A stretch of 64,000 nt of DNA from Halisarca cf. caerulea (lineage: Eukaryota; Porifera; Demospongiae; Chondrillida; Halisarcidae): contig CAUJGJ010000135.1 of the NCBI GenBank assembly GCA_963170055.1, positions 267,001 through 331,000 of the forward strand. The letters run 5' to 3'. Positions 29,561 through 46,686 of the stretch are shown here, piece by piece; position 1 is the stretch's first letter, and each line of letters starts with the position of its first letter. The translations under genes and the position numbers were made by a program. Below the pieces are notes generated by a model. That model was given only the letters and a program-made list of their open reading frames with translations. It was not told where the DNA came from and searched no databases.

Positions 29561-30090
29561 ACTAATATATGCCCACAGCACTTCAGAAATTTCATGTGTA
29601 TCTACTGACAATGTGCGTGGTGCTAGTACCAATTATTGGTGTTTGAACCACCATATCTAACACTACACACATATGCCCACAGCACTTAAGAAACTTCATT
29701 TGTGTCCGCTGTAAATGTTCGTGGTGCTAGTGCCAAATATTATTATTAGCACCAGCATATCCAACACTACACAGATACGCCCACAGCACTTCAGAAACTT
29801 CATGTGTGTCCACTGGGAATTTGCGTGGTGCTAGTGCCAAATATTGGTCTTAGAACCACCATATCCAACACTACACAAATATGCCCACAGCACTTCAGAA
29901 ACTTCATGTGTGTGCACTGGGAATGTGCGTGGTGGTATTGCAAAATATTGGTCTTAACACTAGCATATTTAACACTACACAGATACGCCCACAACACTTC
30001 AGAAACTTCATGGGTATCCACTGGGAATGTACGTGGTGCTAGTGCCAAATATTGGTATTAGCACCAGTATAACCAACACAGTGACTACAC

Positions 30091-30813
30091 AAATATATAG
30101 GAGCTAATGCTGATGGATATTGAACTAACGATCATTTTGTAGCTCAGGTGCAAAAGGTAGCAAAGATAGTAAATTTTAAATACCCAGAGGAACGTTTTGA
30201 TGTAGTTTGGATATTTGATCAGTCTAGCAACCATAGAGCATATGCAAAAGATGCCTTATTAGCACATAAAATGAATGTACATCCAGGGGGATCATACAAG
30301 ATGAGGAATTCACCTATAGTTGTAAATGGAATACCTAAGATACAGCACATGCAAGATGAACATGGTACACCAAAGGGACTGAAGAGGGTACTGGAGGAGC
30401 GAGGAGTAAATACACATGGAATGAAGAAGGAGGACATGATAAGGGAGTTAAACACATTTGAAGATTTTAAAAATGAAAAATCAAGGGTGGCGAGGGAGAT
30501 TGCAAGGCACGGACACAGAATATTATTTATTCCAGCATTTCATCCTAAACTTAATCCTATAGAGTGAGTATGGGGATTAGCCAAAGCATATGCTAGGGAA
30601 CACTGTGACTATACGTTTAGAGGACTACAAAATATAATCACACCAGCATTTAACAATGTAACACTAGACAACATAAGGAAATATTTTCGTAAAAGCAGAG
30701 ACTACATGCGAGCATATACAAATGAAGAAGTAAACACAGGTGCAGATGCAGATGTTGTTGTGAAGGCATACAGTAGTCACAGGAAGGTGTCAGAGTTGGT
30801 GAGTAGGGTATAA
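30091..30813 (+). pseudogene. IS630/Tc1-superfamily (DDE) transposase relic, 5' truncated
   Basis: One frame reads from the satellite edge to TAA at 30811-30813, interrupted by TGA at 30121 (after GANADGY, where the family usually has W) and TGA at 30565. The translation contains VWIFDQSSNHRAYAKDAL, holding the second catalytic Asp, then NVHPGG, LEERGVNTHGM and FHPKLNPIE, holding the last catalytic Glu. After the stop it resumes as VWGLAKAYAREH. These are signatures of DDE transposases of the IS630-Tc1-mariner superfamily common in invertebrates. The second stop falls in NPIE-stop-VW, where the family usually has Arg, consistent with CGA to TGA. The N-terminal DNA-binding domain and first Asp are missing, cut off where the satellite begins. 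The element is dead. Confidence 0.88.
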
Positions 30814-31251
30814 CATGACATTTAGCATGACTGAGATAGTGTATTTTGATTTACTTTGACTATGTATATAATTAATGATATGCGCATATTTAAATATTTA
30901 TTATAACTGAGACATCAAATTTCTCCATGTGTGACTTCTTTTTCCATAAAAACCCAATGTACGTTTGTAGGTATTGTATTGTACTTCATATTAAAAACAT
31001 TCATTCCATTCCACTGATAATGTGTGAGGTGAAGTCTTTTGTGGGAGTATTTCACGCATGTGTATTATATTGACTCGTATTCAAGTTTGAAGCAAGGTTT
31101 TCAAAAAATTGCCTCCGCTTAATTGTAGAGGATTATAAGTAATTTTCTAATATTAATAGAAAAACTAAAAGTTTACAATGACTTCAGACTTTTCTTATAA
31201 AGTTTGCATTCTTGTGGTTTCTTGAGAATGTTGTCCATTGCGCAATCAGGA

Positions 31252-31265
31252 GTTACCATGGTAAC
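31252..31265. promoter_or_regulatory. RFX X-box-like palindrome
   Basis: GTTACCATGGTAAC is a perfect 14-bp palindrome. It matches the RFX-family X-box pattern of two GTNRCC half sites separated by two bases. X-boxes control ciliary and other genes in animals. No promoter is recognised nearby, so function is only suggested by the motif. Confidence 0.3.
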
Positions 31266-31860
31266 CATTTTGTCATAAAATTTGAAAATATAACCTATTT
31301 TGCATCCTTTTGTAAAATTTCAGGGTTGTACACCCTACCAAATTTGAATTTGACCCATTCAAAAATTCCCCCCATTACAACCCACAGTGGCCATTTCAAC
31401 ACAAACGCACTATATCATGATAATCATACAGAACTGGAATCCTAAAATATATGTGTACATGCTATAAACCTTTTGAAATTTGAGTACTCCTAATCAAATA
31501 TTATGCTGACACAAGGTCATATATTATGTCAGTAATACTCTGTAATTTCAAGACACTTGCGTTGAAGAGGCTTGAACAGGTTTCACTTCAAAGAAACTCT
31601 GTGCATGCATGTGACTAATCCACATGCATAATATAATTTTATTAATTATTATTCTTCCATGCACTGACAACTCCTGAGCCTAAGGACATAGCTACCTACT
31701 GCAACAGTCCAGAAATGCTTGGCTGAGCCTTTGCATGTGTGCTCCTCAGACCATAAGGATATGTCTCTGGCTCATGTATCACCAGCAACATGCGCACTGG
31801 ACACTCCTTCCAGATCTCTGACTGATACACACTGAATCAGATATACAACCTCATTATAAG

Positions 31861-31913
31861 CTTGGCTTCTTCATGCAGAATCTGCCTTTAGAGTTGGCTC
31901 TGAAGAAGCCAAG
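31861..31913. repeat. Hairpin with 13-bp perfect arms
   Basis: CTTGGCTTCTTCA at 31861-31873 is the exact reverse complement of TGAAGAAGCCAAG at 31901-31913, with a 27-base loop. It could be the remnant of a fold-back element. No target duplication was identified. Confidence 0.5.
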
Positions 31914-33619
31914 AACTTAATTCGTGTTGCGGTAGTGCAGGTTTAAAGCATTCAACAACAATTTCTATAATATGAAGTGGATGGGAACATGGAAAAATCT
32001 CGCATCAGGTGATTTCCAACAACTAAACCTTGTGATGATCATATTTTCCCTCAACTTTGAATTTCAAGTCATCCCTAGCCCATGAGCCAAATTAACGGCA
32101 TATATATCTCACGGCCCATCTTCACAGTTGGGAAGGGAGTAGAACTCTAGAATGTCGAGATGTTCGCCAAACGAGCTTGAGATGCCAGTCGGCTTAATTT
32201 CCCTTAATAAGCCATGAGCATGAAAGGACAAACATCTTCCCACATGCAATCTCCAGGAGCCTACATAAAAAATGCCAAGCAAATTGCAAGTTGCTTGCAG
32301 GTCACACATTGCAATGCATGTTTGCACTTGCAAGTGAGGAATCTTAAACGTGGACTGTGAAGGGATGAAGATGCACACAATTTTGATTAGGAAAGAAAAC
32401 TGCATGTGGACATGCCTGCATGCGCATTATTCTGCTACCTATATATTTATACAGTACTGGTTGGAAAGGTTGGAAATTTTACTTGGCGACAAATACTAAC
32501 AAGTCTACTGCACATAGGAATACGTACATACACATCAAATTCAATGCAAATACATCATATATACACACCCAAACACCATATTATCATCTTTAAGTTAACA
32601 ATCATGCAGTGGCTCGGATGCATATATATATACGTACCCTAACCACACAGATACCCGGGAAATGGATTTATAGAAATACTTTCTATAGCAACCTTATGCC
32701 TGCATGACATCATTGGATAGTGTAAGAGTAAAATAAAACTTTCTGATGAAATATGATGTGTTATATGTTGTAAATCCAAATTCATAAGAAAAGTGCAAAT
32801 GCATGATTGAAAGACAAAAAATTGCTAAATAAACAAATTGAATGTGGTCAAACTAGAACTCATTATAAAGAAAACATGACCAAGAAATTACAGGTACTTA
32901 AGCTTGCTTCCAGTGGTACCAATGTGAAATTGTTCGCTCCAGAACAAGATTGATGCTCACCAGACCTGTTTGGAACATTTCATCAGGTAGAACCAGTAAT
33001 CTTCTTGAAAATCACACATGGATTGCTCGTGTGACCTAGGCTTGCAGTTTTTAGAACGAGGTACAAATTTCCACTTCCATGTTGCCATGTTTTATGTTGA
33101 TTATTTGAAGGCAAAATTGAAATATTTCTGTGAACGTTTCTTGACGATCACTCCAATGTCCGTTTTTACCAGTTAGATGTTGATTTTAGAATACTAGCCA
33201 ATCTAATGTTTGTGCACACCATTCAAATTCAATGACAAAAATGGCGGTTACTTTAGTGTATCACTGCTCACCTTCTGAAACTGTGGACCTGGAAATTGTG
33301 TTGGTTTTCCGTAAAGAATGCGTGGTCACATAAACAAATTAAGCCTTTTAAAGTTTCAGTCCATAATTCTTAAGTGCTGTATATGCATAGGCAGATAGCA
33401 CTGACTGAATGCATCGCGGTGATATGGTGTGCTGAGTTTGGTGTGTACTTTTTCCCCTTCAAACATGTAAACATTTGAATGTGCATATCTACTATAATAG
33501 GTACTGACACTATTAACTGCAGGAAACAAGGTCTGATTGCAATAGAGTAGCCATTTGATGCGGTCAACATGTGAGCATGTCACACTTGCATGTGTGAGGA
33601 CTTCTGCTCATACACATAC

Positions 33620-33856
33620 CTTGTCCTTAACCTTCATGACAGGTGGAATTGACTTTGCATGTGTCGATGCATTTCCACTATTGTCCTCAAGGTGTTCTGC
33701 TTGATCTGGATTTCGAGAATGTGGTTGTAGTGAGTGTGTCGACTGAGGTTCCTCCTCATTAGTTTGTAGACGTAAGCACGGAGGGCATGCCTGCTCTGGC
33801 CCATAAAATACTGACTGCGTCGATCCCCTCAAATTTGGGATGGCAGGTCCCATCAT
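33620..33856 (-). CDS. Possible exon of an unidentified proline-rich protein
   Basis: A minus-strand open frame begins with two Met codons just after an upstream TGA and runs 79 codons to CCACCTGTCATGAAGG..GACAAG followed by GTATGTGT, a good splice donor. The peptide is rich in Pro, Ser, Gln and Asn (GPAIPNLRGSTQSVFYGPEQ) and matches no family I recognise. The DNA at and just upstream of its start contains a loose repeat of a CTATxATGGGACCT-like motif near 33,860, 33,917 and 33,961. It could be a first exon or chance. Confidence 0.22.
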
Positions 33857-34394
33857 AGGTCAGATCATAAACATCGGTGTCCTCAATCTCGGTTAACGAG
33901 CTCGAGGTCCATAATAGGTCGGCTCAGTCTCCACTATCTCGGATGGTGAGGCCCATAGTGTGGTGCGAGGTGCAACTGGGGAAGAACCCACTGCCGTGTA
34001 GGACACGTTATTCTGATTCTTGGAAGCTGGTGGCTCGTTCGACGGTGGAGTTGCCTGGGAAATAAAGGAGGAACGTTAGCATCTGGATTGTGCATTCGCC
34101 CATCTCTTCCGACAGGAAGACAGTTTTCAGAAGGCTGGGGACTACGTTCTCTGTATCTGTGATCACTCATTCAACTATAGACAACTGGAAAAGAAGAGTT
34201 GAAACTGCATATATGTCATTTCCTGTGCATGCTCATATAGTCAAGTGGCATCGATGTAAATATGGCGACAGGGGTAGAGTATCTATGTGCACGTGGTTCC
34301 ACTTGTCATCCGCAACTATGATTATTCATGCACTCTACATCCCTATATATATTTTGTCTGATCTATTTAATCATAGAATCCCTTTAATCAATTA

Positions 34395-35172
34395 TTACAA
34401 TGTCATGCAAGACTTAGTAATTCCTGCATAGTGGAAAATCCACAAAATATGTACCACCCACTTGAACTACGTACAAGCCCATATCTCTGTTGTACATCAT
34501 TTATAAGGTCCTTTAGACCTTATTTTGAAAGAATATTTATTTATCCAGCCTATGGATTCGTAAAGCATTGATCATGCCTATCTCAATTATGTATAATATT
34601 ATATACTTAATTGGCCTATTATGAAATGTTTGACTCGATCCTTTGATCAAGGTAGAAAGTTTAACATGATGGTATTCTTTGATTTAAGAAAGGCTTTTGA
34701 CACTGTATACCCCATCAAGAACTGTTTTACAAGCTCTGGATGATAGCTATCACAGAACCTTCATGGTTTTGGTTTAGGGATTCTCTGAATCAAAGGCAGC
34801 ACTACATGCACTTCAATGATGCCTAGGCCTCTTCTCCACTACTTCTTGTGGCATCCCACAGTTGCAAGGGAGTGTCCTAGCACCCCTCCTCTTTCTCATC
34901 TTTGTATATGACATCCCATCAGTCCATGGCCCTCAACTCATCTATATGTACATGTTTGCTGACAACACTGAATTCACCAAATCTATCACGCAGTACAATG
35001 ACTCCTCTCAAGTACAATCTGATACAATACCATCACCGCTGCTCTGTAAATTGGTGCAACTAGTGGGGTCTATCACTCAGCCCTCAAAAATGTGCTTGCC
35101 TTCATTTCACACTGAATCCAAACCCCACTCCATCCTACACAACCAATGGTATCCACATACAAGTATTAGTTG
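34395..35172 (+). pseudogene. Decayed non-LTR retrotransposon (LINE) reverse transcriptase
   Basis: Fragments of one reverse transcriptase appear in order but in different frames. VIPA-stop-WKIHKI with YVQAHISVVHHL (34.42-34.50 kb) resembles the iPxxWK...YRPIS region. MVFFDLRKAFDTV (about 34.66 kb) is the first catalytic Asp motif. CGIPQLQGSVLAPLLFLIFV (about 34.85 kb) is the PQGSVLGPLLF motif with one inserted residue. YMFADNTEF (about 34.95 kb) replaces the YxDD active site with FADN. Stops and frameshifts lie throughout. The order and motifs are those of Jockey/CR1/L2-type LINEs; the clade cannot be fixed. No endonuclease domain, poly(A) tail or target duplication was found. Confidence 0.82.
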
Positions 35173-36190
35173 ACCAGAGTGATTTTGATAATACAGCAAT
35201 ATGAATGTGACATCTAGTTCTGAGTACTTTCGCATTTTTTTTCTTAGGTACATGTGCATAGTCCACAAGGCAGAGACAGGCTCTTGGTTGGTCAGACACT
35301 ACATATATTATATAGTATATAGAGTGCATAATACGGCTTGACTTTTAACTATTGCACGAATTGCGGTGCTAGCACAATGTACGACTTTTCAAGCTGCCAC
35401 ATGCAATGGTGTGCTTTGACAAAAGTAGTGCAAATTCTATATTTAAAGTGTCATAAATTTTCACAAACCGGTATACAGAAAGACCAAGTATATAGATCTG
35501 CTGTATAAATCTCCCTGTCCTGCAATATTTAATTATTGAAGTATCGTGACTTATGCAAAATTAATACATTCAGCCTAATTTTAAATTAAATCTGATTCAT
35601 AATATTCACGCTGGTCATGTGATTATTAGTAGTAGTTCAATGTGCATTTGTAGGAAGGACCTGCACCGTGTAAGCTAGTCACATGCCATTAACTCTTAAC
35701 ATACTGTATTGCTAGTACGACCAAGCATCCATTTTATACCCCACTCAATCAGGGGATAAGCATGGTAAAGGGAACTAGATGAGGGTGTTTACATTGCAGA
35801 GTGAAAGTGCTGCATTTGTATAAACATTTATATGCATAATATTTAATTTACGTTAAGACTTGATTCAGAAGATGTTTGCATGTTTGAAACTTGATCACTT
35901 TATAGATTGTATACAATAGGACCTGGTCCATTTCAGTATATTAATAATAATAATGCACTGCCTATCATAATATTATTATAGTAACTGTCATAATCTTTAA
36001 TTGTAGGTGTCCTTGCGGTTACATGTAGGGATGTACAATATTTTTTTGTAACCATAATAATTGTCAAAGTGGTCAGTTTATTAGACTTTGATTAAAGCTG
36101 CATGCTTACATTAATCATTTTGCTTGGAGTAATCTAGGATCTTCTGAGGTATTTGAGTAGCCGGCTTGATGCATGCACTCGAAATCTATG
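35173..36190. other. Gene-free AT-rich spacer
   Basis: AT-rich unique DNA with no open frame of interest, no repeat of note and no recognisable RNA gene. Confidence 0.55.
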
Positions 36191-36193
36191 CAT

Positions 36194-36424
<231 letters not shown>

Positions 36425-36646
36425 TCTTGCAACTCATAGCCTGCATGCAGTGTGGGCTACATTGTGCCCCAAACTTTGTCATTGACAAAGTACAACCAGG
36501 CAAACCAACTGGGGGTGAGCCACCAGACATCAGTGAGGAAGAGACCCACTGGATATGGGCCCAGCTACTCCACCATCTATGATCGATGGCCCCCTTGTGC
36601 TATTGCATGGGGGTTTCCCATCTGTGAGCTGCAAGCCCCACAAGAT

Positions 36647-36662
36647 GGGGGGGGGGGGGGGG
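36647..36662 (+). repeat. Poly-G run (16 G), potential G-quadruplex
   Basis: Sixteen consecutive G bases followed by CTAGGGTTGGGCTG. It is long enough to fold into a G-quadruplex. It is also a frequent sequencing-error site, so the exact length is uncertain. Confidence 0.9.
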
Positions 36663-36949
36663 CTAGGGTTGGGCTGCAGTTGAAGTGATGGTGTATCCAC
36701 CTAACTCACATGCAGCACCATGCATGCACAGTGATTCCCACCCCTAAACTTGGTAATGTTCAGGCTAATAGCATCTAGGGCACCAGGCATGCAGCCAATG
36801 ATCATTCACATACAGCTTTTATCCTTTTAATCTGCCATGCACCTGCATGCTGGCAACAAAACAGACGTACTGATGCACAAGAGACTACTATAAAAACTAT
36901 GTATAGCCGCTCACGCCAACTGCATGGACAACACATGCTGATATACATG

Positions 36950-36984
36950 CACACACACACACGCACGCACCCACACACACACAT

Positions 36985-37038
<54 letters not shown>
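36950..37038 (+). repeat. (CA)n microsatellite, imperfect
   Basis: CA dinucleotides with CG, CC and TG interruptions in the first half and a pure run in the second half. Confidence 0.97.
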
Positions 37039-37040
<2 letters not shown>

Positions 37041-38587
37041 ATGCATAATGCATATACATGTACATGCACTGCGCACGCACAATTATAATATTATTATTAG
37101 AATTAGAATTATACATCAAAACTACGTATAATGTATATTGTATATAATAATAATTATAATATATTAAAATTACTACATGATATTATAATATTATTATTAT
37201 GATCATATACATACTACAGCAGGTCTATATAATATTACATATAATATTATTGACATGTACAGCATGTATCATAATAAAAGAAGTTCATGCAATTCCCCCA
37301 AAAATCTGAGAATTTTTATAATTATATAATTATTATAGAGTAAAAAATGGCAATTCGGCCAGATACAAATTTGGCCATGCAACATTTCATACCAGTAATT
37401 AAAGGCTATGAACTTACAACCCCTGTCAACCATAGCCCTCTATGAGTACTGACTGTAGTTGGAAACTTAGGTGGTTCTGTTATATCTTCCAGAAATGGGA
37501 GCAATTCCCTTCCTGTGGCCACATAAATGATCATTTGGCCACTTGTATGTAAATTGTCCGCGCTTGTTTTCTCTATCAGTACCAGTCACTTCAATTCAGA
37601 AGACTCCGAAACATTCACAGCAAACCACAATACATGCCCCCTAATTTCCTATAAAATTCCAGCTCCAAAATGTTCAGTTAGGTTAGGTTAATTAGAACAG
37701 ACAATGTTACATATTACATTATGTTTAAAATCTGACTTTATGCAAACGCATGTTATGCGTAATCACAAGAATGTGAATTGACCACGCAGGGTGGTAGATC
37801 AGAACTATAGACATGATACCACTGAGAACATTTTGCACTATTAATTATTAAGCTCCTACATGCATGTTGCAAAGAGAATTGAGTACCATCATGATGCATA
37901 TAACGCACATTAAACAGTAGTTTTCTGTAGATCAGCTAATTCTTGACAACCTATAGCTGCTATATGAAAATTCCTTCGATCTATTCCTGAAAGGTACAAG
38001 AGAACCATGGCCACCTAGCTATAGATTTATATAACTACAGCCATATGCAGTACATATTAGATCTATGCAACGTTGAGAGAAAATATAAGTTCAAATAATA
38101 TAGCCTTTGATTACTGGTATTATATGAAGTGTATAGGTACGTGGCCAAATATGTATCTGCGCATATATGGAATTGTCATTTTTACTCTATTTCATGCATG
38201 CATGCATGTGTATATTTGCTATAATTATATGGTAACCATGCCATGCTCGTGCACGCGATTACATGAACATGCATGATGTATATTATGCATGTAAGAAATA
38301 CGTATGCACGCAAGACTCAGGCATAGAATAATATTCACAAAACCATGACAAGTATTGATCATGTAATATTATTACATATGTACATGTGCAATGCAATGAT
38401 TGTATCATAAACCTTTACGACACACATAAGCAGTATGCTAATATGCTTGTGTCCCATTCCATGACGGTTTAAGTGCAAAGTATAACAGGGTGCATTATAT
38501 AGGCCTGGCATCAGACTGATGATTCAGCAGAAGAAAAATAAGATTGACATCCACAGTACACAAGAAAGTTGTGAATTAGGAGTTAAT

Positions 38588-44069
<5,482 letters not shown>

Positions 44070-44897
44070 CTGAAAAAGAGAACATGTCCACTCAAGTATA
44101 AACACTTTGAGGTAAAATTTATTGAAAAGGAACATATAGAATCCACTTTCAGAAGTGACAGATATGCAAGTACAGTATACTATTTATTCTGCACTGGCTA
44201 GAAGGTTGCAATTAACGGAAGCCCATGCATGACTGTGAACAGGTGGCAATTCCTACTCAAATGGTTTTGCTCAGGGCACAATATTACATGGCAAACATCA
44301 GTGTTCGAAATAATGTTTGGACATCAAACATTTTCCAAACATTTCTGGGAATGTTCAGATGTTATTACCAATCGGTAGCGAGGTGCATGCAGATGGGACT
44401 CTATAATATATAGAGGTTGTCCATGCATTTAGAAATTGGGCAGATAAATGACCATGCACATGAGAAGAAAACTTTGCATGCAAATTGCGACTTGATTTCA
44501 CAGCTGTATCCCATGTTCACATCTAAAAGTTACTTACGAAGGGAAGTTCTTCGTGTTAAAGCTATTGATTGCTCTGTTGGGCGCTCTCACTGATCAGTCA
44601 AAGCAAAAAACTCCTATTTTTGGTCCACATAAGCGATGTCAGTCTTCAACATTGAACCTTTTTCACCATGTTGGAATACATAAAAAACGACAATCTCCAA
44701 CTTACGCCAAGCAGTTTTTGATTACTTTTGAATAAAAGGAAGGATATGTGATATTCTGACTCAGGCCATTGAATAGTTACACCATGGTGGCAGTCATTAA
44801 TTAATTATAAATTTGCCTGCCCTGCCCGCTGTGACTATAGATCATGTGTGTGGCCATGTTTGCATGCAAACACCAAGTGCAGAGCAGGAACGAGATA

Positions 44898-44980
44898 CCT
44901 AGTCTAGCCACAAGCCCCGTACTTCTGTGTGGGCAAGGAGCCCATGTGGGGAGAAGTACAGGGCTTGTAGCTAGACTAGG
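44898..44980. repeat. Fold-back element, 29-base arms
   Basis: The left arm at 44898-44926 (CCTAGTCTAGCCACAAGCCC..) and the right arm at 44952-44980 (..GGGCTTGTAGCTAGACTAGG) are complementary at 27 of 29 positions. The 25-base loop itself contains GGGC..GCCC. It resembles a small fold-back MITE. Confidence 0.7.
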
Positions 44981-45964
44981 AGAGACCATGCATTTTGCTG
45001 CCATTGGCTCCTTCATATAAACAGGAGTCACAATGTACAGTTCTCAGCCTAGTCTGTACTTAGCGAAATTTTCTTACCCAAATATAATGGGGCTAGGTAC
45101 AAGTCTCTTCGGGGATGGTAAGAATAAATTTAAGCAATCATTCCACTTATATAATTATTATTATTATTATTATTATCATTTCATGATCACAGTCAATGGT
45201 ATTAGAATGCACGAGGTTCCAAACTGTGTTTGTAACTAGTTAATTGTCCTGTCATTGCTTCAGTTCAAAGAGTGGAGTTTCTATGCCTGAAACAAGTGTT
45301 TATGGCTATAGGAAGTGTCATTGTTCAGGTGACAAATTTGTGGTCTGTCACTCTCTGCTATTAATAAGGTAGTGGTACCAAAAGGAAACAGACAGCTATA
45401 TATAGTTTAGTGGACCTGCAGTTAAAAGTAACCTCTCCAAGGTATGGACACTGGTGCTATAGAAGCATGTTGTACAAAGCCTTTTCACTTACACTGAAGA
45501 CCATAATTATATTGTTTTGCAAATGAAAACATAGTGTACATGTTAGTAAAACTGCTGCAAATAGTATGAAAATATCGTAATCTGCATTTGTATGCTTGCT
45601 TATAACCACATACATGATAGCATGCAAGTAGAAGTAGTTTTAGATTGCTAATCAAAATTTATATTCTAAGTAAAAATCGTCCTGCAGTACAGTCATTTAG
45701 TACACTGCTTTTGGAAAGAAGTTATTTTGACAATGGATACTTTTGAATCTGACAATTTAATAATTCACTTAATTGATAGGATCTCTGTAAACGTTCTGAG
45801 CGCAGAAATGTAAAATCATAATCAAAAAATATTGCAGCACCTTTGTTTGCTCACACACCAAAACAGCAAAGAAACTTACAATAGTGTAGGGTGTATAAAA
45901 ACCTTTTTAAAATGGTAGAAGGATGTAGGATTGACACAGGATTGTGCAAACAGGCATTATCAAA

Positions 45965-46022
45965 CAAGTAATTCGAGTTAAAAACTCGTGGGGGCTGCCG
46001 CCCCACACGCTCGAATTACTTG
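45965..46022. repeat. Fold-back with perfect 13-bp arms
   Basis: CAAGTAATTCGAG (45965-45977) pairs exactly with CTCGAATTACTTG (46010-46022). Inside is a second stem, GTGGGG with CCCCAC, around GCTGCCG. Confidence 0.7.
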
Positions 46023-46087
46023 CAAAGCATTGGAGTGTAAGTGCACAGCTGAACATTCATTGAACATACAGTTTATTGTAACTGAAC

Positions 46088-46137
46088 AATTGTTTTGAAA
46101 ACAATTGCCATATTTGGCAATTGTTTTCAAAACAATT
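46088..46137. repeat. Perfect 23-bp hairpin with 4-base loop
   Basis: The arms at 46088-46110 and 46115-46137 are exact reverse complements. Each arm itself contains the near palindrome AATTGTTTTGAAAACAATT. It would form a stable cruciform or RNA hairpin. Confidence 0.8.
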
Positions 46138-46231
46138 CCTATAACTCATTCCTGTATAAATTCATACTTCTCTATTACTATTATATAAATTCTCTATAAT
46201 AAGACTTTTCTTCAAATCTATATTATATATA

Positions 46232-46686
46232 CAGTAGAACCTCGCAATAAGACCACCCTGGAAATAAGACCACCTCAGAATTAAGACCACTTTGTTGCAG
46301 TCCGGAATTTCTCCCATAGTTTTACATGAAAATTAGTTTCAGAATAAAGACCACATTTTTTCTTCTGGATGTCAAAACCTCACAATTAAGACCACTTATT
46401 TGTGGATACTGCTGTTTTCTGTGGACATTAGGCTCTGAAATGACGACATCAGTAAAAAGAGATGGTAAACTTGGGGTCACCTTTTTAACATCGTAATGGA
46501 GTAGCAATAAAAGAGGTGTGATGGTACAATTTTTCTACAGTTTTATTGCCTTATGTGCATCCTGTGTCTACGGAATGACTTCTGGATGTGCCATGCTATT
46601 CTGGGCAGTACTTTCAGAAATAAGACCACCTCAAAATTAAGACCACTTACAACGGTCCCAAGGGTGGTCGTATTTGTGAGGTTCTA

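Larger units (their letters stand above)
1..30090 (+). repeat. 104-bp tandem satellite array (about 290 monomers)
   Basis: A head-to-tail array fills the first 30 kb and continues past the left edge. The period was measured from successive copies of the start CACCAGCATATCC (51, 155, 259), giving 104 bp. A typical monomer runs through CACCAGCATATCC, AACACTACACAAATACGCCC, ACAGCACTTCAGAAACTTC, ATGTGTGTCCACTGGGAATG, TGCGTGGTGCTAGTGCC and AAATATTGGTATTAG. Single-base indels are rare and truncated monomers occur only at a few junctions (near 9,585, 24,160 and 28,812). Because 104 is not divisible by three, reading frames shift every monomer; the 60-100 codon open frames on either strand show no selection for coding and are not genes. 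The monomer is short and AT-rich with a strong internal dyad. A pericentromeric or heterochromatic location would fit, but nothing in the sequence proves it. Confidence 0.97.
22230..30090 (+). repeat. Satellite subfamily 2 (AACCACCATATCC monomers)
   Basis: From about 22,230 most monomers read GGTCTTAGAACCACCATATCC instead of GGTATTAGCACCAGCATATCC, and the class with ACTTATGAAATTTCATG disappears. Monomers here are more diverged from each other than those before 22 kb. This is an older or independently evolving part of the array, next to its right edge. Confidence 0.85.
30814..33600. other. Gene-poor spacer with no recognisable coding region
   Basis: AT-rich unique sequence between the transposase relic and a weak exon candidate. 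Open frames are short and show no known motif or convincing splice context. It contains a 14-bp perfect palindrome (31,252) and a hairpin (31,861-31,913), listed separately. Confidence 0.6.
36430..38580. other. Gene-free spacer with poly-G and AT-rich tracts
   Basis: No convincing exon was found. The stretch holds a 16-G run (36,647), a CA repeat (36,950) and a very AT-rich block at about 37,080-37,350 built of TAATAT-like words. The DNA to about 38.5 kb is dense in TGCATGCA words. Confidence 0.55.

Noticed and set aside
1808..29660. Open frames of 60-100 codons repeated along both strands of the first 30 kb
   Set aside because: They follow the 104-bp satellite, shift frame each monomer, overlap on opposite strands and have no splice or start context. 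They are by-products of the repeat.
1..30090. CRISPR-like array
   Set aside because: The units are contiguous 104-bp monomers without unique spacers, in a sequence with spliced animal genes. This is a satellite.
30148..30567. Intact 139-residue protein in the transposase region
   Set aside because: The frame is bounded by two in-frame stops in conserved motifs, starts with GTG rather than ATG, and continues in frame after the second stop. It is a pseudogene fragment.
44530..44660. Minus-strand donor CTTC/GTAAGTAAC as a possible first exon of the DEATH/CARD gene
   Set aside because: The donor is good, but the sequence upstream has an early stop after its ATG. It could only be an untranslated exon, and there is nothing to support that.
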